Assembly: GCA_017548425.1 (NCBI GenBank)
Contig: JAFZAB010000148.1
Coordinates: 1-55,517 of the forward strand
Reading direction: 5' to 3'
DNA length: 55,517 bases
Source: Victivallales bacterium
GTDB taxonomy: Bacteria > Verrucomicrobiota > Lentisphaeria > Oligosphaerales > Oligosphaeraceae
Of this stretch, positions 8,934 to 18,300 are shown in pieces. Every line of letters starts with the position of its first letter. Positions within the stretch are counted from its first letter, which is position 1. The position numbers were made by a program, and so were the translations under genes. Under the pieces are notes generated by a model. The model was not told the origin of the DNA. It saw nothing but the letters and a program-made list of their open reading frames with translations, and did not search any database.

Positions 8934-10408
8934 TTGAGGTTCCTCCCTGCGAATTCAACGCTTTTGAAGAGAGCGGCGGCTTTGTTGATGGTTTCCTGAT
9001 ATTCATTGGCGGGTATGGAATCATACACGATGCCCGCTCCCGCCTGCACACGAATCTTGCCATTTCGGGCTTCCAACGTACGGATTGTAATGGCCATGTC
9101 CATGTTGCCATCATAACTGATGTAACCGACGCTTCCACCGTATGCTCCACGTGGTTTTGGCTCCAATTCGTGAATGATTTCCATGGCGCGGATTTTCGGC
9201 GCTCCAGAAAGTGTTCCAGCGGGGAAGGTGGTCGCTAAAAGATCAAAGGCATCGTATTTTGGATCGAGCATGCCTTCTACATCGCTGACAATGTGCATGA
9301 CATGCGAATATTTTTCGACAGCCATGAACGATTTAACCTGCACACTGCCGATGGCGGCTGTTCGGCCGATATCGTTGCGAGCCAAATCGACAAGCATGAG
9401 ATGCTCCGCACATTCCTTTTCATCATGGAGCAATTCATCCATGAGGCGACGGTCTTCGGCAGGCGTCGTGCCGCGTTTGCGCGTTCCCGCAATGGGCCGC
9501 ACAGTGCTGCGGCCATTTTCCAATTTGACAAGCGTCTCCGGCGACGAACCGACCAGCGTCTCCTCCCCTAATTTCAGATAGAACATATAGGGCGACGGAT
9601 TGACAAGACGCAGGGCGCGATACATCAAAAACGGCGGGATGGATGTCTCCGCGCTAAAGCTCTGTGACGGAACAACCTGAATGATCTCCCCCTCCGTGAT
9701 ATATTGTTTGGCCTTTTCGACCATCTGTTCAAAATACTCACGCGTCATCTCAGGCTTCAACTGGACTTCCTCCTCCTTTTCCAACGTAATATGCTCGGAG
9801 ACAGGAGTTTGGATGCGATCAACAAGTGCCGCCACACGTTTTTCTCCAGCGGCGAAAGCATCGCGATGCTTGGCGAAATTGTCGAGATGGACGTTGACAA
9901 TGACCATCATCGTGTGGCGCATGTTATCGAAGGCGATGATTTCATCCGTCAGCATGAATGCGCAGATCGGCATGTCCAATTTGGCCTTCGGTTCAGGCAG
10001 TTTTTCGAACATGTTGACGGCTTCGTAGCAGCAGTAGCCGATGGCACCGCCAGGCAGAGGAGGAAGCAACGGATCACGAACGACTTTCTTGCCGGAGACC
10101 AACGCGCGGAGCGCGTCCAGCGGATATTTGCTGTATTTCAACCGTAGCCGCTGGCCTGCGACAAGCATGAACGGTTCACCATCCTCCACAATGAACATCC
10201 CATGCGGATGAACGCCCAAAAACGAATACCGCCCGAATTTCTCACTGTTTTCGACGCTTTCCATCAGGCAGACATTTTCGTCATCGACGAACCGCTCCAA
10301 AACGGACACAGGCGTCTCCATGTCCGCCGGAAGTTCCTGAAACACAGGAACGATCACACCTTTTTCTGCTAACTGCTCGAATCTCTGAAAATCTGTTTTC
10401 CTCATCAT
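8930..10408 (-). CDS. trpE: Anthranilate synthase component I
   Basis: Makes anthranilate from chorismate with ammonia from TrpG. The N-terminal CLMESVENSEKFGRYSFLG matches the LLES-type element that binds feedback tryptophan. The C-terminal chorismate-binding domain shows GSSPETLV, RPIAGTRKRG, ARNDIGR, GTLSGAPK and GAYGGSVGYIS. The likely start is the ATG at 10408, with GGGAG upstream; the frame extends to 10438 but that stretch falls in the attenuator leader. First enzyme gene of the operon, directly behind the terminator hairpin. Confidence 0.96.
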   Translation of the reverse strand: MMRKTDFQRFEQLAEKGVIVPVFQELPADMETPVSVLERFVDDENVCLMESVENSEKFGRYSFLGVHPHGMFIVEDGEPFMLVAGQRLRLKYSKYPLDALRALVSGKKVVRDPLLPPLPGGAIGYCCYEAVNMFEKLPEPKAKLDMPICAFMLTDEIIAFDNMRHTMMVIVNVHLDNFAKHRDAFAAGEKRVAALVDRIQTPVSEHITLEKEEEVQLKPEMTREYFEQMVEKAKQYITEGEIIQVVPSQSFSAETSIPPFLMYRALRLVNPSPYMFYLKLGEETLVGSSPETLVKLENGRSTVRPIAGTRKRGTTPAEDRRLMDELLHDEKECAEHLMLVDLARNDIGRTAAIGSVQVKSFMAVEKYSHVMHIVSDVEGMLDPKYDAFDLLATTFPAGTLSGAPKIRAMEIIHELEPKPRGAYGGSVGYISYDGNMDMAITIRTLEARNGKIRVQAGAGIVYDSIPANEYQETINKAAALFKSVEFAGRNLK

Positions 10409-10443
10409 GGCTCTTCTCCCGTTGACTGAAATGAACACAAAAA

Positions 10444-10473
10444 AAGACGGACTGGCATGGCCAATCCGTCTTT
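10444..10473 (-). terminator. trp attenuator terminator hairpin
   Basis: On the minus strand GACGG(A)TTGGC pairs with GCC(A)GTCCGTC around an ATG loop (10446-10456 with 10460-10470, one mismatch, extended by A-U pairs), followed by seven U (10445-10439). It sits between the leader peptide and trpE. Its promoter-proximal arm, 10457-10464, can instead pair over 8 bp with 10533-10540 inside the leader coding region, forming an antiterminator. This is the 2:3 versus 3:4 choice of a ribosome-mediated attenuator. Confidence 0.85.
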
Positions 10474-10509
10474 ACACTTGTTTTTCGGGTTTATTTTACC
10501 CGCACAAAA

Positions 10510-10593
10510 TCAAACCACAAGGTAACGCGGCGTTGGCCATCGTAGGCCACGCCACCACCAAGCTTGTGATTTAATTGTGAGGTTTGTGTTCAT
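10510..10593 (-). CDS. trpL: trp operon leader peptide
   Basis: A 27-codon open frame just upstream of the trp terminator, starting MNTNL and containing WWWRGLRW: three tandem Trp codons, then a fourth Trp five codons on. The stop is TGA at 10510-10512. The WWW codons lie at 10552-10560, at the foot of a strong hairpin (GGCGTGGCC with GGCCAACGCC, loop TACGAT). Ribosome stalling here would free 10533-10540 for antiterminator pairing. The ribosome binding site before the ATG is poor (AAGAC). The number and placement of Trp codons make chance unlikely. Confidence 0.85.
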   Translation of the reverse strand: MNTNLTIKSQAWWWRGLRWPTPRYLVV

Positions 10594-10629
10594 GTTGTCT
10601 TGTTGTTGTTTTGACTGAAAACAGAAAAC

Positions 10630-10657
10630 AAGATAAACAGTTTTTTGGAAAATTCAA
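10630..10657 (-). promoter_or_regulatory. Candidate trp operon promoter
   Basis: Minus strand TTGAAT (10657-10652), 16-bp spacer, TATCTT (10635-10630). It would start transcription about 25-30 bases before the leader peptide ATG. It lies in an AT-rich spacer between the sialidase-like gene and trpL. No operator-like symmetry seen. Confidence 0.4.
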
Positions 10658-10715
10658 ATCTTTTTTTGAGAAAAAAATCACTTTTTTTCGGCTGATGTAT
10701 TATACATATGGTAGC

Positions 10716-11846
10716 CTAGACAGGCTTGGATTCGCCAACGAGCCGTCTCAGCCAGGAGGTCGGCGTGACGAGTTTGCCCGCCATGATATCGTCTTCCGTG
10801 ATGCGATGCATGAAGACGTAGCCGCCTGCACGTCTCGCGAAATCATGAATGATGTAAATGGAGCCGTCTTCGGCCTGCTTGCCGTCCGGATAGGCGACGT
10901 CATGATCAACGGGATCCAATGTCAACGCATAAGGCCACGTCTTGCCGTCGTCTTTTGACAGCCAGGCGGTCATTTTCGCGCGTTTTGTATTGCTGTCGTT
11001 GTTGACAAGCAGGAGGTTGCCCGACTGGAGACGGCGGACAAAGAAGCGCGAATCAGGCCCTTTGATGTCGGAAAGGACAGGCTTTGTCCACGTGTAGCCT
11101 TTGTCGTACGAGCGGCTGATGGCGACGCCTGTGTGAACGCGCATATAGCATGTGATGCTACCGTCGCTGTGTTCGACATAGATGTGTTCGTCAAACGTTG
11201 CATTGGCGCCACCTTCTATGTTATGCATATCGACGAAGCCACGATATTGGAACGACTTGCCTTCATCCGTCGAAACGACCATCCATGCGCCTTGAACGAC
11301 GTTCAGTGATTCATGCTTGCGATATTTATCGCCCGTCCAGACAGAGCACGGGAAGGCCCATGTGCCGTCGGAGAGGACAGTCGGTTTGTCCATCATGACG
11401 CCGTTGGAGATGCGGCGCGGTGGTGTGAAACGGAAGTTCGCAGGATCGTCGTCCGGATTTTCGAGTTCGGAAATCCATGTTCCGACGATACCGTCCCAAA
11501 CGTCCCAACTGCCGCTTTCGCCGCCACAGCCCTGCCCCCAAATCCAGAAGAATTTGCCGTTCGGGGCGATCCATAGATTGGAATCGAAGGCGCGAACATC
11601 CGGATGCGGCGGATCGACGACGGCGACGGCGTCCGACCATGTCTTGCCGTCGTCGTCGCTGACGACCATCATGACATAGTTGTCGCGACATTCCGTCGTG
11701 CCGCCTGCATACCAGACGGCGAAAAGGCGTCCTTTGGCGGTATGTTCCATGCTTGGAATGCCTTGATGAGTACGCAATTCAGCGGCGGCATGCGGGCCAG
11801 GCTTCGTGACAGGAACTGGATCTAGTGAGGCGTAGGTGAAATTCAT
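10716..11846 (-). CDS. Sialidase-like BNR-repeat protein
   Basis: Four Asp-box (BNR) motifs, SDDDGKTW, STDEGKSF, SYDKGYTW and SKDDGKTW, are spaced around a six-bladed beta-propeller of 376 residues, as in exo-alpha-sialidases and related proteins. The N-terminal ELRTHQGIPSME occupies the place of the RIP motif. No signal peptide is visible, so a cytoplasmic enzyme acting on imported sugars is possible. The substrate cannot be told from sequence; a sialic acid or another uronic or deoxy sugar are options. No clear ribosome binding site: the start codon abuts a 9-bp repeat array. Likely co-transcribed with the upstream esterase gene. Confidence 0.75.
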   Translation of the reverse strand: MNFTYASLDPVPVTKPGPHAAAELRTHQGIPSMEHTAKGRLFAVWYAGGTTECRDNYVMMVVSDDDGKTWSDAVAVVDPPHPDVRAFDSNLWIAPNGKFFWIWGQGCGGESGSWDVWDGIVGTWISELENPDDDPANFRFTPPRRISNGVMMDKPTVLSDGTWAFPCSVWTGDKYRKHESLNVVQGAWMVVSTDEGKSFQYRGFVDMHNIEGGANATFDEHIYVEHSDGSITCYMRVHTGVAISRSYDKGYTWTKPVLSDIKGPDSRFFVRRLQSGNLLLVNNDSNTKRAKMTAWLSKDDGKTWPYALTLDPVDHDVAYPDGKQAEDGSIYIIHDFARRAGGYVFMHRITEDDIMAGKLVTPTSWLRRLVGESKPV

Positions 11847-11880
11847 ACTGGATGTTCTGGATATTCTGGATATTCTGGAA
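11845..11880. repeat. Nonamer array, unit GTTCTGGAT / ATTCTGGAT
   Basis: Four units with exact 9-bp period immediately upstream of the sialidase-like start codon. The same unit occurs at 42424-42459. Adjoins a separate heptamer array at 11884. Confidence 0.8.
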
Positions 11881-11883
11881 TTT

Positions 11884-11911
11884 GCCTTAAGCTTTCGGCT
11901 TTAAGCTTTTA
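11884..11911. repeat. Heptamer array, units GCCTTAA / GCTTTAA / GCTTTTA
   Basis: Four units with exact 7-bp period. The esterase stop codon (TAA on the minus strand, 11911-11909) lies inside the outermost unit. Confidence 0.8.
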
Positions 11912-12670
11912 GCCCTTGGCAATGCCAAGGTTTTTGGCGTGGAATTCAAGGGCTTCGCGGATGTGGGTGTCCCAGAAGTCCCAGTTGTGGTTGCCCGGAT
12001 ATTCATTGTATTCATGCTCGATGCCGAGCTTCTTGAGGAAGGCGGAATATTCGCGGGCCTGCGGGAGGAGCCAGTCTTCCGTGCCGTGGTCGATCTTGAT
12101 TTTCGGAACGAGACCTGTCTTCAGGCAGTTTTCCGTGGCTGTGAAGAGGTCGAACGGGCCGCCTGTATCCTTTTCACCGACGATGGCCCTGTATTCCGCT
12201 TCACGGCTTGGTGTGCTGAAATCGTATTTCACATGACCGTAAGTCAGGCAACCTGAATGGCAGTTGACGGAGCAATAGCGGCCCGGATTGCCCATGGCGA
12301 GACGCAATGCGCCATACCCGCCCATGGAAAGACCGCCAACGGCGCGGCCTGCGCAATCCGTGCGGGCATGGAAGGTCTTTTCAATGAAATCGGGCACTTC
12401 CTGAGCGATGTGTTCGCCCCATTTCGGGCCTTGAGCGTGGTCGGTATAGAAGCCGCGACCGCCATCGGGCATGACGACGATGAGCGGCAAACCCGCGACA
12501 TAGCATTCAATGCGTGTACGGCGCATCCAAATCGTATGGTCGTCGGAAAGACCATGGAGAAGATAGAAGACAGGATACGGGCCTTTGACATCCGTATCGG
12601 GCAGAAGGACCCATGTGTTGACGGCTTTTCCAAGAACGTTGCTAAACCAGTGCAGATCGCAGAATGACAT
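11909..12670 (-). CDS. Alpha/beta-hydrolase esterase (EstA / esterase D type)
   Basis: Serine esterase with oxyanion segment YLLHGLSDDHTIW, nucleophile in GGLSMGGYGA (about residue 115), acid in HGTEDWLLPQ and His in NHNWDFWD. The family includes tributyrin, acetyl-xylan and feruloyl esterases and S-formylglutathione hydrolase. No signal peptide. I place the start at ATG 12670 (253 residues) with GGAG upstream. It probably removes acyl decorations from sugars taken up by the cell, given the carbohydrate genes around it. The stop codon lies inside a 7-bp repeat array. Confidence 0.82.
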   Translation of the reverse strand: MSFCDLHWFSNVLGKAVNTWVLLPDTDVKGPYPVFYLLHGLSDDHTIWMRRTRIECYVAGLPLIVVMPDGGRGFYTDHAQGPKWGEHIAQEVPDFIEKTFHARTDCAGRAVGGLSMGGYGALRLAMGNPGRYCSVNCHSGCLTYGHVKYDFSTPSREAEYRAIVGEKDTGGPFDLFTATENCLKTGLVPKIKIDHGTEDWLLPQAREYSAFLKKLGIEHEYNEYPGNHNWDFWDTHIREALEFHAKNLGIAKG

Positions 12671-12786
12671 GATGGCGCTCCATAATTTTATTGGTTGAAT
12701 CGCTTGCGAAAGACAAAGATTGGGATAATCTAGAATATGAACAAAAGTTTTCAACAAAATCACAAAATGTTTTAAGGAGAAAACCG

Positions 12787-13662
12787 ATGAAGATCATTGA
12801 CGCACACAATCATCCAGACTGGCATGGCCATAATCTTGAACGTTTTATCGCCAACATGGATCAATATGGCATTTCCAAGACGTGGCTTTTCAGTTGGGAA
12901 TGCGAACGGAACGAATATTCGGAAGGGACGGAAACCGTGATTCCCGCACCCGTTTTGGGCTCGATGACGGGGCCGATTCCATTTACACGCTGCCTGTCCT
13001 ACGTGGAACGCGCTCCCGAACGCTTCATTCTCGGCTACGCTCCCGACGCACGCGATCCGCAGGCCTCCCGCAAACTGAAAGCCGCCCATGACATCTATGG
13101 CGCAAAGTGCTGCGGCGAAGTCAAATGCCGCGTCATGTACGACAATCCAGACTGCCTGCGGCTGTTCCGTACGGCAGGCGATCTCGGCATGCCTGTCACG
13201 CTTCATTTTGACTACGATTTCCAGCCGACGCTGAACCATCCGCGCACGGAATGGTGGGGCGGCACCATCGACACGCTTGAAAACGTGCTGAAGGCTTGCC
13301 CAGACACGACGTTCTTAGGCCATGCTCCAGGCTTCTGGGTACACATTTCCGACGATGACATCTGGAAGACGGCCCGCTATCCGAAGCCTGGAACGCCCGT
13401 CGTACGCGAAGGACGTATTCCGAAACTGTTGCGGAAATATCCGAATCTGTATTGCGACATTTCAGCCGGATCCGGCAATCTCGCCTTGAGTCGCGATCCC
13501 GAATACGCCGTTGAATTTCTGACGGAATTCCAAGACCGCATCTGCTACGCGCGAGACTACTTCGACAACGTCCACCAGACGTTCTTGAATTCGCTGAATC
13601 TGCCGCAGGAGATTCTGCAGAAAATCTATGCTGGTAATGCGGAGAAGTTACTAGCCTGCTAG
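12787..13662 (+). CDS. Metal-dependent amidohydrolase (amidohydrolase_2, TIM barrel)
   Basis: Starts MKIIDAHNHPDWHG, the metal-binding HxH after strand 1, preceded by AAGGAG. Further signatures: VTLHFDYDF, FLGHAPGFW, YCDISAGSG and the late Asp in CYARDYFDN. The length of 291 residues fits the family of hydrolases and decarboxylases. Substrate unknown. It is divergent from the esterase gene, with about 116 bp between the starts. Its last residues (LAC) and TAG stop are encoded by the CTAG octamer array that follows. Confidence 0.8.
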   Translation: MKIIDAHNHPDWHGHNLERFIANMDQYGISKTWLFSWECERNEYSEGTETVIPAPVLGSMTGPIPFTRCLSYVERAPERFILGYAPDARDPQASRKLKAAHDIYGAKCCGEVKCRVMYDNPDCLRLFRTAGDLGMPVTLHFDYDFQPTLNHPRTEWWGGTIDTLENVLKACPDTTFLGHAPGFWVHISDDDIWKTARYPKPGTPVVREGRIPKLLRKYPNLYCDISAGSGNLALSRDPEYAVEFLTEFQDRICYARDYFDNVHQTFLNSLNLPQEILQKIYAGNAEKLLAC

Positions 13663-13706
13663 ATTTCTAGGCTTCTAGATTACTAGCCTTCTAGATTTCT
13701 GGAAAC
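13651..13706. repeat. Octamer array CTAGNNNN between convergent genes
   Basis: CTAG recurs at 13651, 13659, 13667, 13675, 13683 and 13691, with CTGG at 13699: an exact 8-bp period over seven units. The variable half alternates mainly between CCTT-like and ATTT-like. Both convergent genes end inside it, each using a TAG from a CTAG unit. Confidence 0.9.
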
Positions 13707-15215
13707 CTCTAGAAACACGTCTTTTCCGTTATCCGCTGGTGTCAACCGCCAGCGGATATCCACCAGTTGGCGGAGGAAGTGTTCGTCATGGCTGACGAGC
13801 AGGAGAGCGCATGGGCAGTCGGCGAGAGCGTCTTCCAGACATTGAATGGAAGGAAGATCCATGTGGTTCGTCGGCTCGTCCATGATAATGAGATGCGGGC
13901 CGCGATTGACGCCGAGCGCGAGCAAAATCTTGCGGATTTCGCCCGGGCTGGACTGTTCGCTTTCGAGCAGACGGCCCGGACGGGAGCCAAGTTCGCTAAC
14001 GCTTGTCATGACGCGTCCAAGCTGTTCCTTCGGAAGGCGTGAAACATCCGCGAGAATGTCGCGCGATTCGGCGGCGGAGATTTCTTGCGGAATGTAGATG
14101 AGCCGTTCTTCCGGCACATTGACATGGTTCAGCAGTTCACGAATCAGCGTCGATTTGCCAAAGCCGTTTGGTCCTGTAAGCGCGACGCGATCCGTCGCGC
14201 CAAGCGTCAATTCAGGAAAATGGAGCGTGCGGTCACCGCCGAGCGGAATTTCGCCGGCGGCGATTTTCAAGACATGATTACGCGTTGAACAACCGTTGTC
14301 CTCAAGCCAGAATCCCATCTTGTATTCCTTGCGGATATTGAGGCCGTTGCGTGAATCATCAAGCTTCTGCGCACGCTTGTTGAGCGCAGCGCCTTGCTTT
14401 ATGCCCCATTCGTCTTTGTTCGACAGTTTGGCGAGACGCCGTTGGAAACGACCGTCGTGATCGTGCAACGGAGCGATTTTGTTGCGGTCGTTCTTATGAG
14501 CGGCGGCGCGTTGCTGAGCGGCTTCACGGTTCTGCTGTGCGGCTTCGCGAAGTCGTCTGGCGGCACCGCTGGCTTGATCGTACTTTTCGCGGGCGTCCGC
14601 CTGTTCACGACGGTCTTCCTCCATGCCGACGGTCACGCCGCCTGAACGCATGACAGCATTCGGCGGGAAGATGAACAGGCATTGACGGCAGAGCGCGTCT
14701 AACAGTTCACGATCATGGCTGACAAGCAGGCCGACGCCACGGAATTGGCGGAGGCTGTCGATAAGCAGACGCCGCGCATCCGCGTCGATATGATTCGTCG
14801 GTTCATCCAACGCAAGTAGTTCAGGCTGTTTCCACAAGGCGACGGCGATTTGCGAACGTTTCCGTTCACCGTGGCTGAGCGTGTCCCAACGGTCATGCCA
14901 GTCCAATGAAATGTTAAGCTTGCGACGCCATTCATCCGCCTCGAAGTCGTCGGATTCCAGAAACTCATGCCAATCTTCCGGCGGATCATCCGTCCGTCGA
15001 AGGACATAGACGGAAGAGCCTAATTGATGGATGGTCCCGCTTGTCGGTTCCAATTCGCCGGAAGCGAGGCGCAACAGTGTGGATTTTCCGCAACCGTTCG
15101 CGCCGACGATACCCGTCCAGCCAGGCATAAAATGCGCGTTGACGTTCTCCAACAGCGGATTTAGCATGCTTGGATAGGTAAAAGAAACGTTTTCAAATCG
15201 TAGAAACTGGCGCAT
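13683..15215 (-). CDS. ABC-F family ATPase
   Basis: Two fused ABC domains and no membrane segment, the ABC-F plan of ribosome-associated translation factors. Domain 1: Walker A GANGCGKST (about residue 40), signature LSHGERKR, Walker B LLALDEPTNH. A basic linker rich in Ala, Arg and Gln covers about residues 200-290. Domain 2: GPNGFGKST, a degenerate signature SSPGEIRK, LIIMDEPTNHMD and LLVSHDEHF. Antibiotic resistance by target protection or general translation rescue are both possible. About ten C-terminal codons (LEVSRNLEG) are encoded by the octamer array, so this tail is unlikely to be conserved. Confidence 0.88.
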   Translation of the reverse strand: MRQFLRFENVSFTYPSMLNPLLENVNAHFMPGWTGIVGANGCGKSTLLRLASGELEPTSGTIHQLGSSVYVLRRTDDPPEDWHEFLESDDFEADEWRRKLNISLDWHDRWDTLSHGERKRSQIAVALWKQPELLALDEPTNHIDADARRLLIDSLRQFRGVGLLVSHDRELLDALCRQCLFIFPPNAVMRSGGVTVGMEEDRREQADAREKYDQASGAARRLREAAQQNREAAQQRAAAHKNDRNKIAPLHDHDGRFQRRLAKLSNKDEWGIKQGAALNKRAQKLDDSRNGLNIRKEYKMGFWLEDNGCSTRNHVLKIAAGEIPLGGDRTLHFPELTLGATDRVALTGPNGFGKSTLIRELLNHVNVPEERLIYIPQEISAAESRDILADVSRLPKEQLGRVMTSVSELGSRPGRLLESEQSSPGEIRKILLALGVNRGPHLIIMDEPTNHMDLPSIQCLEDALADCPCALLLVSHDEHFLRQLVDIRWRLTPADNGKDVFLEVSRNLEG

Positions 15216-15328
15216 AATCCCTCTTTTTTTACAAGCCCAACTGGCTTTTCAGTTGACCATACAATATAATATGGAAATCCATGAATGTATAATTATTCCA
15301 AATAACCAATTTCCACAAGGAGATGATC

Positions 15329-18300
15329 ATGAGACACATGATGCCATTGGCGTTCATGCTGCTGACTAGTGCGTGCATCAGCGCACAACCCGTCGGCAAA
15401 CGGCCGTACGAAATGGACTGGGCGAACCGCATGGAAGACGACCATCCGCAATTCGAAGATTTCGAGGCAGATACGACATGGCAGACGGAAGGCGATGGAG
15501 CTGTCGCAACAGCTGAGCGGACACGTGAGCAACAGCTTTTCGGCGATTACGTATTGAAACTGGCGTATCGCGCGGATGGTCAAGGCACGCGGACGGTTAC
15601 GGTGCGTCCGCCCGTGAAAAAGGAAGTTCCGGCAGATTTCGACGCCGTCGGCCTATGGGTCTATGGCAACAATTGGTATTGGGTACCGGATGCTGGAACG
15701 CCCCGCGTAGGTATTTCCGTCCTGTTCACGACACCCGACGGAAAGGAGACGCCGATTTTCCTCTGCACAGTCGGCTGGAAGGAATGGTTTCTCTGCCATA
15801 AACGTTTAACGGCTGCGGAACAAAAGCTTCTGCATCAGCCGGGCACGGTCTTCTCCGGCATCCGCATCACAAATGCGGGCAATAAAGAAGACCGTTTTCT
15901 CTTTTTCGACAGTCTGACGTTATTTAAAGAAGAATTCAAACCCTTGTCGTTCCCGCCGCGCGCACGGCGTGGCATTCCGCTGTTCCCCGGTCAGGATCCA
16001 GGCATCAACACGTTGAAAGACAAGATCTTGCCGTTCCCGAACCGTGAAGATACGATTCTGCCGGACAGCGCCGCAGATGGTTCAAAAAACGCTGTCGTGC
16101 TGAACGGCCAGACGGCGGTTTTCAATTATGACGGAAGTGACGGCAAATTGACCATTACCTACGAACCGAAGACTGGCAATTGGACGGATTTCACGGCCAA
16201 ATGGAACAATGAACCACCGTTCAAGCCGTTGGAAAACGGCGGCGTCCTCTTTCCCGGAAAGGGCGACGGAGAGCTTCCAGACAAGGCGGAACTCAAAGGA
16301 ATACAGCAGGATGGAAACAAAATCACCACACAGTGGCATGTCGTGAAAAGCGGCACGGAAGCGGATGTCGCCTACACATTCTCGCTGCGCGGCAAGACGC
16401 TGGTCATCGACATAATCGCGAAAGGCGGCAAGATTGGTGGCGTTTCCTACGGTGGCGTGACGGGCCTTTCAGACATGAAAGACATACGTATTCCATACTA
16501 TTCGTACGGCAGCAGCATCGCTCCAGCCGTCGTCATGGCGAAAACAGGCGAATCACCGATATTCGTGTCCGGCCATACGGACTGGTATCTTTCCAATGCG
16601 AGTTCGGTATTGGGCGCGCCAACCGCAAAAGCATCAATGGCTTGGGTAAACGGCGGCGTTTTATATATCCCGAAGACGAACGGCGAACGCAACGGCGTCT
16701 ATGAACGCTTCTTCGTGACCATCGGGCCGAAATTCGAAGAGCATCTGCCGAACATCCCGAATCCGAAATCACCATGGAAACATGTGGCAGGCAAAGTGTT
16801 GTGGACATATTGGCCGTCAAGCGTCCGCGAGAAGGACAAACAGTACTGGTATGCGTATTGGCGGCATGGCCTGCGGCACTGTCTTGTGCGCGACCATGAA
16901 AACTGCTGGCGTGACGACGGCGAAAGCTTCACGTTCCGCATCAAGGCCGCCCCGAAGAAAGGCGGCGATCAAGGCTTCTACGATTATGCGCGCTACATGC
17001 AGGACACGCTCGGTTTCGTCTATGGCCCATACAACAATTTCACGGATTTCGCGCCTGTGAACGAATATTGGAGCACGGATATGGTGACGCGCACAGCGGA
17101 CAACCAATTGCAACATGCATGGGCCCGCTGCTACGCTCCGAAGCCGTTGCGGGCCGTCGAATACTGCGAAAAACTCTCGCCGATCATTCAGGAGAAATTC
17201 CATTTCAGCACAGCGTACTGCGATGTCCATACATCCGTAACACCTTGGGGACGTTGTGACTATGATTGGCGAGTGCCCGGCGGCGGGACGTTCGCGCAAG
17301 TCTTCTACGCCTTCGGAGAAATCATGCTGTTGCAGAAGAAGGCGTGGGGCGGCCCCGTCTATTCGGAAGGGCCGCATTTCTGCTTCTACAGCGGCCTGAC
17401 GGACGGCAACTACGCGCAGGACCGTTACTATAAGATCGCCGATCGCCCATGGCTTGTCGATTTCGATCTACGGAAAATCCATGAGCAGGAATGCAATGTC
17501 GGTATGGGTGACACAGGCATGTTCCTTGATGGAACGAAGGCCAGAGGACGCTACGCGAAGGACTGGCCTGCACAGGTGGACCGCTTCCTCACGGCGACGG
17601 CGGCTTTCGGGCATCCCGGCCATCTGATCACCACCGATCCGAAGCACATGCAAATCGCCTTCAGAGGATATTTCCTGCTCCAACAGATCCAGTCGCGCTA
17701 TACGCAGGTTCCCGCCACGAGCATTCGCTACGCAGACGAAAATGGAAAGCTTTATGATGTCACGGCGGCATTGCTGAACGGCGCGATCAACCGCAGCCAA
17801 CTGGTGGTCGATTACGCGGACGGCACGCATGTTGTCGCGAACGGCAGCATGGACGACATGATGGACGTCACCCATCTGGGCCGTCGTTTCCATTTGGTTC
17901 CCAACGCTTTCGAATGCTGGACGGACGACGGCCTCAACACCGTCTTCTCCAACGTGCAGGACGGCAGCCGTGCGGACTACGTGGATTCCGAAGAATACAT
18001 CTACATCGATGGTCGCAACAAGTTCCACGCCTTCCCGAAAGCGGACGGTAGCGGCGCGGCGGTTTGCCGCGTTGATAAAGGCAACTATTGGGAGATTGTG
18101 CAGCTAAATGGCGCGGACTGCGGCTTTGCCATTGATGGCGGTGACGCCCATGCATTCGACTATGATTGCAAAGATTTGGGACCAGCCAAGTTGCGCCGTT
18201 GCCGCGGATTGCTTTACGTTGAACCCGTCGAAGGCGCATTTAGCTATCGTATCGACCGGACATTCAGCACGCGGGAGACGCGTTTGGCATCAGACAAATA

